The notes under the pieces were generated by a model, which worked only from the letters and a program-made list of their open reading frames with translations, was not told the origin of the DNA and ran no database searches. A stretch of 64,000 bases of DNA from Candidatus Altimarinota bacterium (GTDB lineage: Bacteria > Patescibacteriota > Gracilibacteria > BD1-5 > UBA2023), in the NCBI GenBank assembly GCA_023230505.1, contig JALNXF010000003.1, forward strand, positions 60,014-124,013, written 5' to 3'. Positions 1 to 12,007 of this stretch are shown here, piece by piece (positions within the stretch are counted from its first letter, which is position 1; every line of letters starts with the position of its first letter). Position numbers and translations under genes: made by a program.

Positions 1-2913
1 AATACTAAAGTTTGACCAAATTGAGTAATTATAAATAAACCTTCTTCATACAATAATTCTCCGGATTATAAGGAAATATATTCTAATATTGATAAGACAA
101 CAAAAATATTAGCCATAAATTTCTTTAAACTTTTTAATTATATAAATGTAAATAAAGATGTTACTGTGGATAATGGGGAATTTAAGAAAATTTTAGATAA
201 GTCAGTCGAGAAAATGGCATTATCTTCAGATCCAAAAGAAAGAGAAATTTATAAAACAATTAATAGTGCGACTAATTATAATTTTAAAGAAGAAAACAAA
301 TTAATTAATGAATTACTTCGCTTTAATGAAGATAAATTCTCTAGTTTAAAAGATTATATAAAAATTGAAAAAACTAAAAATGCAGCTCTAATTTCAGAAC
401 TTACTAATCTTATAAAAAATAATAAACCAATTACTAACTTTTCTCCTCTTCAAAAATTGAGTGGAAAAAATCTAAAAGTCTCAGCTCCTGTTGAATTTAA
501 TAATTTATGAGAATATAATAAAATCTTAAATAATTATAATAATGAGACTATGTCTTCTTACAATGATTTGGTAAATAGTAAAGAAACAGATAATTCCATA
601 AAAGAAGATGGCGATAAATTAATAGAGGAAGTTAAATCTTGAATTAATTCATTTAGCTCAAGTTATTCAAAAAATGAAGAAACTCATACTCTAGCTTATA
701 ATGAAACTTACAATAAGCTATTAGCTCTAGAAACTACTCCAACTTCAACTGCTTCAACAAGCACTTGAACTACTTCTAAAAATCCTCTTTATTCATATGA
801 TTATAAATGAGTTTATGTTGTAAATACAGAAGGAAAACAAACTCGTCTTTTTGAATATATTGATGAAATTGATTGAACTGAAGATATTTTACAAATAGAT
901 AATAAAAACGAAAAGTTTGATGTTGTTTATAAAATGTGAGACTGATTATATTTTAAGTCAAATAGAACAAAGCAAGATAATAAAACTTCCACAAATGATA
1001 TAGAAAAAATTTCTAATTTGGATAGTTATTTAAATGAAAGCAACAAAAACAACATTGCTGCTCCAAATTTCTTCAAAGAATCATTTAGCTCAAAAAATAC
1101 TGTAGAATTTTCTTTTGCTCCAGCTGATATTCTAAAAAACAATAGATTTAGATTAGAACATTATGATTATATTGATAGGTTTGATAAGACAAATAATTCA
1201 TATCTCGCTAATATGTGAATTACGCCATTTGCAAGACTAAATTATACAGATTTAATTCCAGATATTTCAAATGTAGAGTGAGTTATTTCTGATTCAACTA
1301 ATTGATTTATTTTAAGGAATAATATTGCAAAACTAAATTATTGAGTATGAGACGCAAAAGTAAAAATCAGAAATTATAAGAAACTATTAGAGTGACAAAC
1401 CATTACCGTGCAAGCCTGAAAAAGAATTTATTCTGGAACAGAATCTGTTAGAATAAAATACAGAGTAGGGGAGGAATCATACGCTTTAATGACAATTTGA
1501 AGTAATCAAAATATTGAATTTAATGATAATACAGAAGTTTTTGTGATTAGTTGAGAATTCTATCTTTTTGAAGATAGTTATAAAAATGAAATAATGGACA
1601 TAGCATTACTTAGATGATTGCCTATTTTACCAGGTTCAAAAATAGAACTACTAAATCAAGCTTCTAATTTTGAAATTTGATATTTTGACGGAGCGACTCT
1701 TAGAGTAAATTATTGATCTAGTTATGAATATTATGATTTATGAGATAAATCAGATGAATATGATGTAAGTCTTGAAAAAACATATTGATTTTATTATGGT
1801 AAATTATATTCAGAAAATTGAATTTCAAAATGAAATATAACTACTCTTTCTTTATTTTCTCCACAATTAGAAGCCGACAAAGAGGTTCCATTAATTTCAC
1901 TCTGACAAAGTATAAAAGTTCCAGTTTATAAAACTGAAACAATTGACCTAAAAAAATACATTGATGATGTTTCTTGAATAGCTGAAATTTATGTTGATGG
2001 AGATTTAACTGTAGACAGTGATAATGATTGAGTTACTGATAATGATAAAGATAGTTTAAATTCTGCTAATCCATACAAAATTATTAAATGAAGTAATATT
2101 TATTCACTCCTTATTTGACCATTTGATAACTTATTTACAAAAACTATTAGAATTTACGTGAAGGATAATAATAATAACCTAACCTACAAAGATGTGGTTT
2201 TAGAAATTTATTCTCCTACGCCTCAAATAAATACTGTTTCTTGAGCTATTATTAATTGAATTATTAATGAAAAAATAGACTGAGAACCAATTGATATTTA
2301 CAGATATAGAGATTCTGTACTATCTAAGGTAAATAAAAAACAAAATTCTACTACTGACTCAAATTGAAATTATCAATTTGAAGCTAGTAGTATTGAAAAA
2401 TGACTTACTCTAAAAAATAGCTCTGGAGCGACAATAGCTACAATTGATGAAAGAACCTGAAAAATAGATTTAAAAAATGAAAAATATTTATTAAAAATAA
2501 ATCCTTCAACTGAATCTAATAATCTGTCTTTGGATATTTATAATAAATCAAGCTCGGAAGTCGTTTACACTCAAAACTTTAATTTAACTGCAAATAGAAC
2601 TTTAGAACAAGTTGATGATTTTGCTGGTATTACAAATAATTGATTTTACTTTAAATCAATTGATTCAAGCTCCAAATTAGAGAAAAATTCAACAAATTCC
2701 CCAGTACTACCTAATTGATGATTTATAGTAAATTCCCTAAGAGAACCAATAGTTTGAATATCAATCTCATGAGATATCTATATAATTAAATCTTGATATA
2801 AACTTAGTTATTCTTATTTTAATAATTATGTTGTAATTGATTTATTAAATATATCTTGAAATAAGATATGAAGTATAATTTATAAAATAGATTCAGAGTT
2901 TTTGATTAATTAG
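1..2913 (+). CDS. large extracellular/surface protein, 5' end outside window
   Basis: The frame is open from base 1 to TAG at 2911 when TGA is read as Gly, giving at least 970 residues. The start lies upstream of the window. The first 330 residues are Lys/Glu/Asn-rich and probably helical. The remainder has the Ser/Thr/Asn-rich, beta-strand-like composition of secreted surface proteins, with many TGA-coded glycines. Around residues 668-685 there is an Asp/Asn-rich stretch (DSDNDGVTDNDKD) resembling a thrombospondin type 3 / dockerin-like calcium-binding loop. I do not recognise a family. It ends just before a strong bidirectional terminator. The calcium-binding role is inferred from the motif only. 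Confidence 0.8.
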
Positions 2914-2952
2914 ATATTTGATAATTTAATTATTATTCTAATGATATTTAGA

Positions 2953-2994
2953 ATATATAAAAAATGAGGCAGTACTGCCTCATTTTTTATATAT
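2953..2994. terminator. bidirectional intrinsic terminator
   Basis: A near-perfect palindrome has the GC core atgaggcag/ctgcctcat flanked by A-runs on the left and T-runs on the right, extending into atatat arms. It sits between two convergent genes (stops at 2911 and 3016) and can serve both. Confidence 0.85.
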
Positions 2995-3015
2995 TACTTA
3001 TTACGAAATATTATA

Positions 3016-5109
3016 TTAATGTATAAAGAATACACAGCTATTATTATCTTTTACATATCATATATCACAACTATCCACAATACAGTTATTATCCCAACTA
3101 TTTCAATCCCAAGTTTGAATTCATGTTCAATTTTCTATATCACAACTTCTTTCATTTGAAATACAGCTAACTCAATTATTTTCTGTATGATATCAATTTT
3201 TACATTCATATCTACATTCATTGTTACTTGAGTGAGTATTGTATACACTTATATTAGATGGTTCCCAACTATTTCAATCCCATTTTTGATCTATATTATT
3301 CACATTGTTCCATGTTGTATTATCTGGCTTATTAGTACAGGCAACATTGTATTTTGTCTCTCATGTACAACTTCAGTGAGATTTAATAAATTTACTATCA
3401 CAGTTCCATGCACAGTTATTGTTATCTCAATTACTTGTATAATAGGAATTTGCCGGCTTGTTTGTACAATTATATTTTAAATTATTTTGTCATGACCATT
3501 GTCATACTGGTACTATTTCACAAGATTGCGAAGCTGTTCATCAACCAACTAGGTAATATCTAGGATTACAAGTAATTCAATCTGAATTTGGAATATTTTG
3601 CATTCAACATGCTTCAGATAGAGTTCATATATTATCAACTCATTCAGTTGTATATTTCCGAGTGTTATCTTTCCATTGCTTTAAAACATCTTTAACATAT
3701 CCTCAACATAAATCATTATATACACAAGCTACATTCTCTGCATTTTCTGGAAGCGTACAATCTACAGCTACTCATATAGTTACTGATTTTGTAAGTGGAT
3801 AATTTTTTTCACAACAAATTACAGCACTATCATCTATACATTTTCAATCTTCATTATGATATCAATCCTTACATGAAAAATTACAACTACTTACTTCTGG
3901 TAAATAATTAACTGAAGTTGGTTCAAAATTTGATAGGTAATCTCAATTATCAGATGCTACTGAGGTTGGACTACTCCGATATGCTGGAGAAATACTAGGA
4001 ACAACCTGTAAAATATTTTTTAGGTCATATTTATATCAATCTGTTGGTAATGGATTAATACTACAAGTCAATATCTTAGTATTTTCATAACATTTATTAT
4101 CACTTCACCTTGTGAATCAGTCATTACAGTTCCATATACAAGAAGAATTATTTGGTGTGAAATTAGAATCTATGGTACAATTTTTAATATTTGGGTCACA
4201 ATTTCCATATACTATACCACTTGGAGTTACAGGATCTTTCCGTGAAGAATTATCTGGTTTTTGTGCACAAGTAAATTCTTTAATTTCTAATCATTTATAT
4301 AAATCTTTAACAGCAAATGAAATATCTGGCTTAGAATTTACCCAATCAGAACTTGCACTAAGTATATTTCCCGCGTTTATTGCAGGTCAGAATTTATCTA
4401 TTTTTACTGTATATTGAAATTCTCATTTATTTCAAACTGTTGATTTTGATCAATCTGTAGCAATATTTGTAGAATTGTCCTCTGCTCAAATTATGATTGT
4501 ATACATTCAATCTTCAGAAAAATTAAGAGTAAATCAGGCTCCAGCATTATCTACTTTAGCTCAATTAACAGAATACCATGATTTTTTTAATCATGTAACT
4601 ATATCATCTCAAGATCATAATTCATCCTTAATGATTACGTCCATTTTTACATCTTTATTTGTCCATTCATCATTTAGATATCAGTTAAAATTCACTATAA
4701 TTGATGGAGAACGAGAATCTAATCACATACAATTTAGGGTTCAATCTCTTTTCCGAGTATTTACTGCTAATCCAGTATTTTTACTTCTGTCTGCATAAAT
4801 AAGTGATTCTCAGGTTGGACAATACATTGGTTCAGTATAATATTGTGTGGTGGCAGGATAATAACATGTTCTTTTATAAAAGCCATAACCACAACTATAA
4901 GCTGCTCATGGTATAACTCTTGATTTAGTTGATGAGTTTACTGCAAAACCTACTTTATTTCATTTATTTATTCATCATCATTTTGGAACTGTATTTATAG
5001 AATTATATGTTCCATGTCAGTGTCACTCAATTGTGACTGCATATATTATATTAATTAACGAGACACTAAGGATTCATATAATTAATATTTTATTAATATT
5101 TTTAAACAT
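3016..5109 (-). CDS. Cys-rich secreted surface protein
   Basis: This 697-aa protein has an N-terminal hydrophobic segment (about residues 3-25) that acts as a signal peptide or anchor. The middle carries beta-rich segments. The C-terminal half is rich in Cys and aromatic residues, with a recurring pattern of Cys, about 10-20 residues, then TW(N/D)xxNxxW, then Cys and a Gly-Tyr-His or Gly-Trp turn (for example near residues 590-690). The repeats suggest disulfide-bonded modules outside the cell. It is the last gene of the 14676-3016 minus-strand run, and its ATG lies 14 bases after the stop of the 71-aa His-rich peptide, so the two are probably co-transcribed. No family is recognised. Confidence 0.8.
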
Positions 5110-5123
5110 ATTCTTATAATTAA

Positions 5124-5339
5124 TTAGTAAGAAGAATGATTATTGTGATTAGAATGAGTTGATGAATGGTAATTTGTTCAAGTTCAACTATAATGATTAT
5201 TATAGTTACTATGCGCAGCAGAAGCAGAATTAATTCAGTATCAAACTATGAGTCATAATCAAGCTATCAGTAAACTTTTTTTTATTGTTTTACCGTCTTC
5301 TTCTCTAAGGAATGATTTCAAATTCTTTTTTGCTTTCAT
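5124..5339 (-). CDS. 71-aa peptide with His-Xaa-Ser-like C-terminus, candidate HxsA-type modified peptide
   Basis: Residues 1-21 form a charged leader-like segment (Lys/Glu/Asp rich, REEDGKT). Residues 22-36 are a hydrophobic helix rich in TGA-coded Gly. An A-S-A-A step at 39-42 resembles a signal peptidase I site. Residues 43-71 are almost only His, Ser, Asn, Tyr, Gly and Thr, with His at 43, 49, 58, 62, 65 and 68. Three of these are in H-x-S order (49-51, 58-60, 68-70). HxsA proteins of the His-Xaa-Ser system are small with C-terminal H-x-S repeats, and HxsB/HxsD homologues lie 9 kb away. That link is inference. The alternative is a plain secreted His-rich peptide. It has its own promoter just upstream (5374-5401). 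Confidence 0.6.
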
Positions 5340-5373
5340 AATAGAAAAATTAAAAAATTAGAATTTCGGAAGT

Positions 5374-5401
5374 ATTTTAGCATATATTTTTTTTATTTCA
5401 A
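5374..5401 (-). promoter_or_regulatory. promoter for the His-rich peptide gene
   Basis: On the minus strand, TTGAAA (5401-5396) and TAAAAT (5379-5374) are separated by 16 bases. The start codon at 5339 lies about 35 bases downstream of the -10. The -35 overlaps the last codons of the upstream gene, so the peptide can be expressed independently of the long operon. Confidence 0.5.
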
Positions 5402-6616
5402 GTTTTTTTGAGTTTCTCTTAAATAAAGGAATCATAGTCTAATTAAACCATTTCAAATAATTGAATCTCAAAATTGTTCTTTTCAACTCCATCATTCATT
5501 TAAAGCATCTGCATATTTATCGCTTATTATAGAGTAATGCAAGTGTTCAAGTCATATTTTATTAAACATATCGTATAACTCTTTATTATCTCTAATTATT
5601 TTAAATTTATCTCACATATAGAATTTTCCTAAACTATCGATATCTACGAGTTCTAAAGTTAAATTAACTCATTTTTCTTTTGCTTTTTTATCAAATTCTT
5701 TATAATCAGTAATCATTTTTGTTTTAAATATTTCTAAACTAGATCAATATCAATAATTTTTTAAAATTAAATTTCTAAATTCTGCCAGATCTTTTATTCA
5801 TATTTCTTTTAGAAATGCGGTTAATTTTCATAAAGTTTTTTCTAATATTTCATTTTTTTCAGCGAGCGATAAAATAGAGAAATATTTAAAATATTGCTCA
5901 TCAGTTTTATCTTTTAGAAATGAATATTCACTAAAAAATATATCTTCAAGTCAAGCTAAATTATCTTTAAAAAATACTTCTTGAAAATACATCTTATCAT
6001 TTTTAATTCTTGTTTTATCTATATTTGCTGTTGAATTTAATTTTATGTTATCAATATAAGTAGTATATTTATTAATATTTTCTTTATCTAAGGCTATTGC
6101 ATCATTGTAGTCACTTTGTAAATATCTAATTAGTAAATCTTTTAAATTATCATCACTATTTATACAATTGGCTGAAACTAGCTCAGGCAGAGTAACGTAT
6201 AAAAAATTATCTTTATTTTTTGTAGCAGATTTTATCTTAGTTATTTTATTTTTCATAATCTGAAATGATTGTGAATTTAATATTTCTGCTATTTTAGTAT
6301 AGTTAGAACATATTGTTCTAATATATGATTTAACTTGATTTAGATCTCTTTCATCTTTTTTCGTTAGAACCTTACTTTCATCTGATCAACTTCCAAAAAC
6401 ACTTTTATTATCTACTTCTTGAGTTGAAACGTATTTTCAAATATATTCTTTTTTCTTAGTTTCAGGTAGTCATAAAACTGCTGTTGTTCCTTTTTTACCA
6501 TCTAATATATAAGTATTTTGTTTTAAATAAATTATAGTAGCTATAAGAATTAAGACTATTCAGAAAACTATTAAGTATTTTACGTTAAGTAGAGATTTTA
6601 TATTTAACTTGGACAT
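5393..6616 (-). CDS. membrane-anchored protein of unknown function
   Basis: A 407-aa protein with a single transmembrane helix near the N-terminus (about residues 14-30, after a short Lys-containing head), then a long helical, charged domain, probably outside the membrane. There are only two Cys residues in the outer part, no recognised motif and no lipobox. It is 63 bases after the third lipoprotein gene in the same transcription direction and 53 bases before the His-rich peptide gene. No function can be assigned. Confidence 0.78.
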
Positions 6617-6679
6617 AATTATTTAATTAAGAAATTAAAATATTTGTAAAATTGTAAACTCTTTTTTTAAAAAATCAAA

Positions 6680-7855
6680 TTAATATTTTATATCAATATT
6701 TAAATTTTTGGTATACTCAAAAATATTTGTAGCAATAAATCAATTATCAAAGTTAAGTTTATTCATTCTATTAGGTAAAAAAAATAAATTTTCTTCCCCT
6801 CAAAGTAGGAATAATAAATATGTATCATGTCTTATTTTAAGTACATCCTTCAAGTAGTTTTTATCATTTCAAAAAACTTCTGATTCAAAATTTTTAATAT
6901 TTTTTTCATTAAAAATATAAAGTTCATCATTTCTGTAAAATCTATCAACAGGCATTTTATTTTCTAGAGAGTATTTTTTATTTAGTAATAGGGTAGTATT
7001 TTTTAAATCATTTATGGTATCATTTATATTCACTATTTTATCAAAATATTTTTTACTAATTCATAATTCCTCTAATTTTTTATAAAAAATATCAATTGTA
7101 CTTTGTATTATTTCCTCCATTTGTTCTTCTGATTGCCAGTTAATACCGGTGTGTTGCGATTCATAAATTAATTTATCATAAAGTCATGTTCCTGGGCTTA
7201 AAATAATTTCATTAAAATATAATTTATCTTCTTTTAATTTTTTCCTATCAATATAAGAAAAATCAATTTTATTTATCTTTTGTCTTAAATCATCTTTATA
7301 TTTATCTATTAAGTTATTTTTTACATCATTAACCATAAAATCTTTTCTTTTTAATGCTTGAATAATATCTTCTTTTTCCTCTTCAGTTATTCATTCTTTT
7401 CAAGAATATTGCTCAATTACAATAGATGGAATAAATACATAAAATAAATAATTTGTTTCATTATATCAATAATTTCTATTTTTTGGCTCACAATAGTGAA
7501 AATCTCAACTACATGAGAAAAAATCAATATTTAAATCATTAGTATATTTTTTAAATTCTTGAGATTCTAGTAATTCTTCTACTTTTGGATATTTTTTTGC
7601 AATTACAGAAAATCTATCTCTATAATATTTTAAATCTGGTAATTTTAGTTTTCATTCTTCTTCAAGTTTTGATAAACTTTCCATAGTTTCACAAGTTATA
7701 ATTCAGCAAGCATTACTACTTTTATGAATTTCATTTTTTTCTTGAGTCATATCTTGATTATTTTTTGTAATTTCTGGCTGTATTTTAGAGCAAGATGAAA
7801 TTAATAAAATTAAAAATACTCCAGGAATAAAGATTTTTTTATTTACAGATTGCAT
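6680..7855 (-). CDS. lipoprotein, paralogue 1 of three
   Basis: This 391-aa protein starts with a lipoprotein signal peptide ending in LISSC (Cys at about 22). It then has an Asn/Glu/Lys-rich linker, a CGIITC pair of cysteines, and a mostly helical domain. It shares with the next two genes the C-x4-C pair, an ISKKYFD(K/N) segment, a KKYSLxxxMPxDR motif and a closing segment with L(F/Y)xxPxRxxxxN. It is the most diverged of the three and has additional cysteines near residues 115-122. It is probably membrane-anchored on the outer face. No enzyme motif is visible. Confidence 0.82.
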
Positions 7856-7867
7856 TTATTTTTAAAA

Positions 7868-9097
7868 TTAAAATTTAAATTTATCCATATATTTTGAATA
7901 TTTCAATAAATTTTCTCCAAAAAAATTATTTACAGAATTAAATTTTGCTGCTCTTTCTGGCATATTGTATAAATCTGGATCTGGATATGCAAATTGTAAT
8001 AAGAGATAATGTTTGAGTTCTAAAACATCCTTATTAAAATCTCATTTTTTATTAAAATCTCAAATATTTGCAAAAATATAATTTGCTATTTCATCATGTC
8101 TTAAATATCTATCACTTGGCATTACTTTGGTTAGTGAATATTTTTTATCGAAATTAATAAGTAATTCATCTAGTTTTTTAAAATTATTTTCTGATGTGCC
8201 AATATTATCATAAAAATATTTTTTACTAATTCATAATTCTTTCATTTTTGATAGGAATAAATTAATTCAAAAATTAGTAGTTTCAAGAAGTTCTCACTGC
8301 TCTTGCCATGGAATAGGGGATAGGAGATTTGTAATAATTTTATCGTATATTCATGTATTTGGAGTCAATACAATTTCTTTAAAATATTCTTTATCAGTTT
8401 GTAATTTTTTCTTATCAATTACTGATAAATCTATTTTTTTTGCAATTCAATTCACTTTGTCTTTCCAAACCTCTATCATTGCCTCTTTTTCATCAAATGT
8501 TGCATAATATTTTCTTCTAATTGCCTGAATTATAGCCTCTGTATCAGAATCACTTCATCACATTTTTTCTTGATATTCTATAGCCACCATTTTTGGCATA
8601 AATATATACCAAATAAAATTTTGTTCATCATAGCTATATTTTGATTTTTTATTACAAATTTCTACTTTCCATTCGCAAGGAAAATATTCACTATTAAAGT
8701 CATCTACAAATTTTTGAAATTCAGGAGCCTTAACTAGTATATCTTTTTGCTTAAATCTTGTTACAAGAGATTTAAATCTTTCTTGAAAATATTGAGTTTT
8801 CTCAAGATTAAATTTTCACTCAAATTCTTGTTTTTCTAGGTATGCTTGAAATGCACAAGTTTTTTCTCAACAAGCTTTGCTATCAAGAAATATTTTATTA
8901 TCTCAAATTTTAATTACTCAACTTTCGGTTTCATTTCAAGAGCCTGAATTAATAACTCAACTATTTGTATTTTCTATTTTATTTAACTCTGGTGTTTTAT
9001 TTACTCTTTTTTCTGGCTCTATTTTTGAACAAGAATTTAAAATAAAAAATAATCATATTATTAAAACAAAATAATTTTTTTTAGAAAAAGTGAACAT
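7868..9097 (-). CDS. lipoprotein, paralogue 2 of three
   Basis: This 409-aa protein has a lipoprotein signal peptide ending in LNSC, a Gly/Ser/Glu linker with an imperfect internal repeat (NSGVINSGSG and TESGVIKIG), then a CGEKTC pair and a domain closely similar to the 9115 gene, including SLTKVMPSDRYLRHDEI and MPERAAKFNSVNNF. It is 12 bases upstream of paralogue 1 and 17 bases downstream of paralogue 3. Tandem duplication is evident from sequence similarity. Function is unknown. A surface or periplasm-like location is inferred from the lipobox. Confidence 0.83.
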
Positions 9098-9114
9098 AAT
9101 TTTAAAGTTAAAAA

Positions 9115-10272
9115 TTAAAATTGTAGATTATTTAATGCTTTTGAGTATTTATATAAATTTTCAGCCATAAAATTATTTACTGAATTAAATCTTGCAACTC
9201 TTTCTGGCATTGAATATAGTTTTTCATCTGGATAGCAATATTGTAATAGTGTATAATGTCTAAGTTCTAAAACATCCTTATTAAAATCTCATTTTTTATT
9301 AAAATCTGATAAATTTGAGAAAATATAACTTACAATTTCATCATGTCTTAAATATCTATCAGATGGCACTTTTTGTTTTAGAGAATATTTTTCATCCATT
9401 TGTTTTACTTTTTCATCTAATTTTTTAAAATTATCCTGTGATGTTCAAATATGATCAAAAAAATCTTGCTTACTAATTCAAAGATCGAGTATTTTTGAGA
9501 AAAAAACTCAAGTTGTAAATTCTGTAATATCTTTTAATTGTCATCTTTCTGGCCAAATAGGAGTTGTGATTTCATTAAAAATTTGATCATAAATTCCAGT
9601 TTTTGGAGCTAAAATTATTTGCTCAAAATATGTTTTATCTTCTTTTAATTTATTTTTATCAATCTTTGTTAAGTCTATATTTTTAGCTTTTTCAGTTAAA
9701 TCATCTTTATATACTTGAGCTATAGCCTTTTTCTCGTCCAGAGTTGCATAATACTTTTCTTTTATGGACTGTATAATTGATTCACTATCTATTTCGTCTC
9801 ATCATCTTTTTTGGACAAATTCTTGATTTACCATTCTAGGTAGGAATATATACCAAATAAAATTCTTCTCATCATAATTATAAATTGAATTTCAAGCAAA
9901 AAATTCGCTGTGAAAATCTTTTACAAAATTCTGATATTCTGGAGTTCTTAATAATGTATCTTTATCTTTAAATCTGTCTAATAAAGTTCAAAATCTTTCT
10001 TCAAAATATTGAGTTTTACTGAAATTAAATTTTTGATCTTGCTCTTGTTTTTCAAGATAACTTTGTAAAGCACAAGTTATAATTCAACATGTTTTAATAT
10101 CTGGATAAATTTTATTTTCTCAAACCGTATTTTCTCATCAAGTCTTTGTAGAATTGGTTTTTTTCTCTACTACAGGATTATTTTGTATATTTTGATTTGT
10201 TTTTTCTGCTACTTGATTTCCACAAGAAGCCAAAGTTACACTTAAAATCGTAATAAGAAATATTTTTTTCAT
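9115..10272 (-). CDS. lipoprotein, paralogue 3 of three
   Basis: This 385-aa protein has the lipobox TLASC (Cys about 17), a Thr/Asn/Lys linker and a CGIITC cysteine pair. The helical domain is nearly collinear with the 7868 gene: FSKTQYFEERF, GISKQDFFDHIGTS, KVPSDRYLRHDEIVSYIF and MPERVARFNSVNNF are all visible. It is the first of three tandem copies in transcription order, 10 bases after the ferredoxin-like lipoprotein gene. The repeated Cys-x4-Cys near the start of the mature protein is the best clue to function, perhaps a metal or disulfide site, but this is only inference. Confidence 0.83.
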
Positions 10273-10282
10273 AAAATTAAAA

Positions 10283-10660
10283 TTAGGAAATAGATATAGC
10301 GCTGGCTGGACAATTTTTTATTGCACTTTGTGTTGCATTTCAATTTAGATCTTTTTGTGAAATTATATCTGGTCTAAATGTATTTAAATTTATTTTAAAA
10401 TGAATTGGATCTGTCATTGTACATCTCCAACATCAAATACATTTATCATTAATTTTCAATTTTTTTAAAAAACTTTCATTAATTTTTAGTTGTCAATTAT
10501 TACTTTCTTTATTGTTTTTTATTTCATTATTTTCTCATTTAATTTCTGTATTATTTTTTGTTATATCTTTCTTGATAATATTTTCTCAGTCATTATTTGT
10601 ACAAGAATTCAGTAATATTGAGAAAATTATTATTGGCAATATTTTGTTTTTTTTATTCAT
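10283..10660 (-). CDS. lipoprotein with a single [4Fe-4S] ferredoxin domain
   Basis: This 125-aa protein has a signal peptide ending in LLNSC (Cys20), an Asn/Lys/Glu-rich tether (about residues 21-58), then a ferredoxin domain. Cys74, Cys77 and Cys80 (CIGCWRC) and Cys117 (NCPASAI) fit the CxxCxxC...CP pattern of single-cluster [4Fe-4S] ferredoxins. The lipobox predicts anchoring to the outside of the membrane, unusual for a ferredoxin. It lies 12 bases downstream of a radical SAM gene in the same run. Ferredoxins feed electrons to radical SAM enzymes, but an exported one could not do so in the cytoplasm unless the signal is not used. The domain assignment is strong and the role is open. Confidence 0.85.
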
Positions 10661-10672
10661 ACTTTATTTGAT

Positions 10673-12007
10673 TTAAACAATCATATGAGCTAATACTTCT
10701 TGATATTTAAGCCCTAATTTAGTTAATATAAAATAATTTCCTTTTTCAGTAATTAATCATAGAGATATAGGAAGTTTAAGACTATTTCTAATATATTCAA
10801 TGTTTTTTATATTGACTTTGAGTATTTTTATATTTCTACTTCAAAGTACAAACAATCTTTTATCTAAAATTTCTTCACTATATTTATAAAATTTCACTAT
10901 GTTATCCTCTTTTTTTAGATATTCTTGTAAATTTTGCTCCTTGTAAAAAGCAGTTTTAGAGTTAAAGGAATAAGCTGAATGTCAGAATCCATAAAGAATT
11001 TTATTTGAGACAAAATTATTTTGGTAATTATGAATTTTATTATTTTTACAAAAATATTCTCTTCAATATTGTTTAAATCATTTTTCTCTTAATTTAGCTA
11101 CAACTTCATTATAAAAATTATAAATATCAGCAATATTATTTTGTTTTTTTCAAGCAACTGTGAGAATTGAATTATCATAATAATAAAGCGGATAATATGT
11201 AATATGAGTCACATCTAAACTTGAAATTTTATCTAAATCACTTTTCATATTTAAATAATTTGCTCAAGGAAGTCCATAAATCATATCAACGTTTATATTT
11301 TTAAATCAAGACTTTTTGACTAATTCTATTGTTTTATAAATTATTTTATCTGTATATGTTCTATTTATAGCTTTTAATATTTCATTTTCAAATGTTTGCA
11401 CTCAAATAGACAATCTATTTACGTTATATTTTTTAAGAATTTTTAATTTTTCAGTGTCAAATGAATCTGGATTTCACTCAAATGTAAACTCTATTTTTTT
11501 TGAATAAAATCTTGAAAATTTATTTTGTATATAAGATAATAAATCCTCTAGACTATCTTCACTTAAATAAGAAGGAGTTCATCATCCTATAAAAATAGTA
11601 TCTATCGTAAATTTTTTATTAAATTCTAAAAATTCATCTATTTCTTTTTTTAATTTTTTAATATATATTTTTTCCATTAAATATTTATTTTTATCTCATG
11701 TAATTATATGGAAATTACAATAAGTGCATTTTGTTTTACAAAATGGAATATGAAAATATAGGTTAACATTTTTGTCTTGATACTGAGATAATAACTCTTT
11801 TTTAATTTCGCAATATTTAGTCTTATCTATATCTTCCCAGTACTGAACTAGAGGATATTGCATAACAAAATCTCTATTTTTTTCTACAAAATCTACCGCT
11901 AGATCAAATAAATATTTTTGTTCGTCTTTGTTTTTTAATAAGACATAATTTTTTTCAAATTTTTGAAAGAAATTTCTAAATTTTTCATTGTAATTTTTAT
12001 CTATCAT
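10673..12007 (-). CDS. HemW/coproporphyrinogen III oxidase-like radical SAM protein
   Basis: This 444-aa protein has an N-terminal extension of about 80 residues, then the radical SAM motif CX3CX2C (Cys90, Cys94, Cys97, with FHIPFCxxxCxYCxF as in the HemN/HemW family). An IFIGGGTPSYL SAM-binding segment, SIGVQTF and a VDMIYGLPG segment follow, all typical of HemW-like proteins. The C-terminus resembles a short HemN-type domain ending in a helix-turn-helix-like segment. The start overlaps the stop of the upstream gene by 7 bases (ATGATAG), indicating coupled translation. HemW proteins are haem chaperones and relatives act in other pathways. No haem genes are nearby, so a role in the cluster around it is more likely. 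Confidence 0.88.

Noticed and set aside
3232-5048. Plus-strand frames opposite the Cys-rich gene
   Set aside because: The minus strand is open for 2094 bases with a signal peptide and repeating Cys motifs. The plus frames are short shadows.
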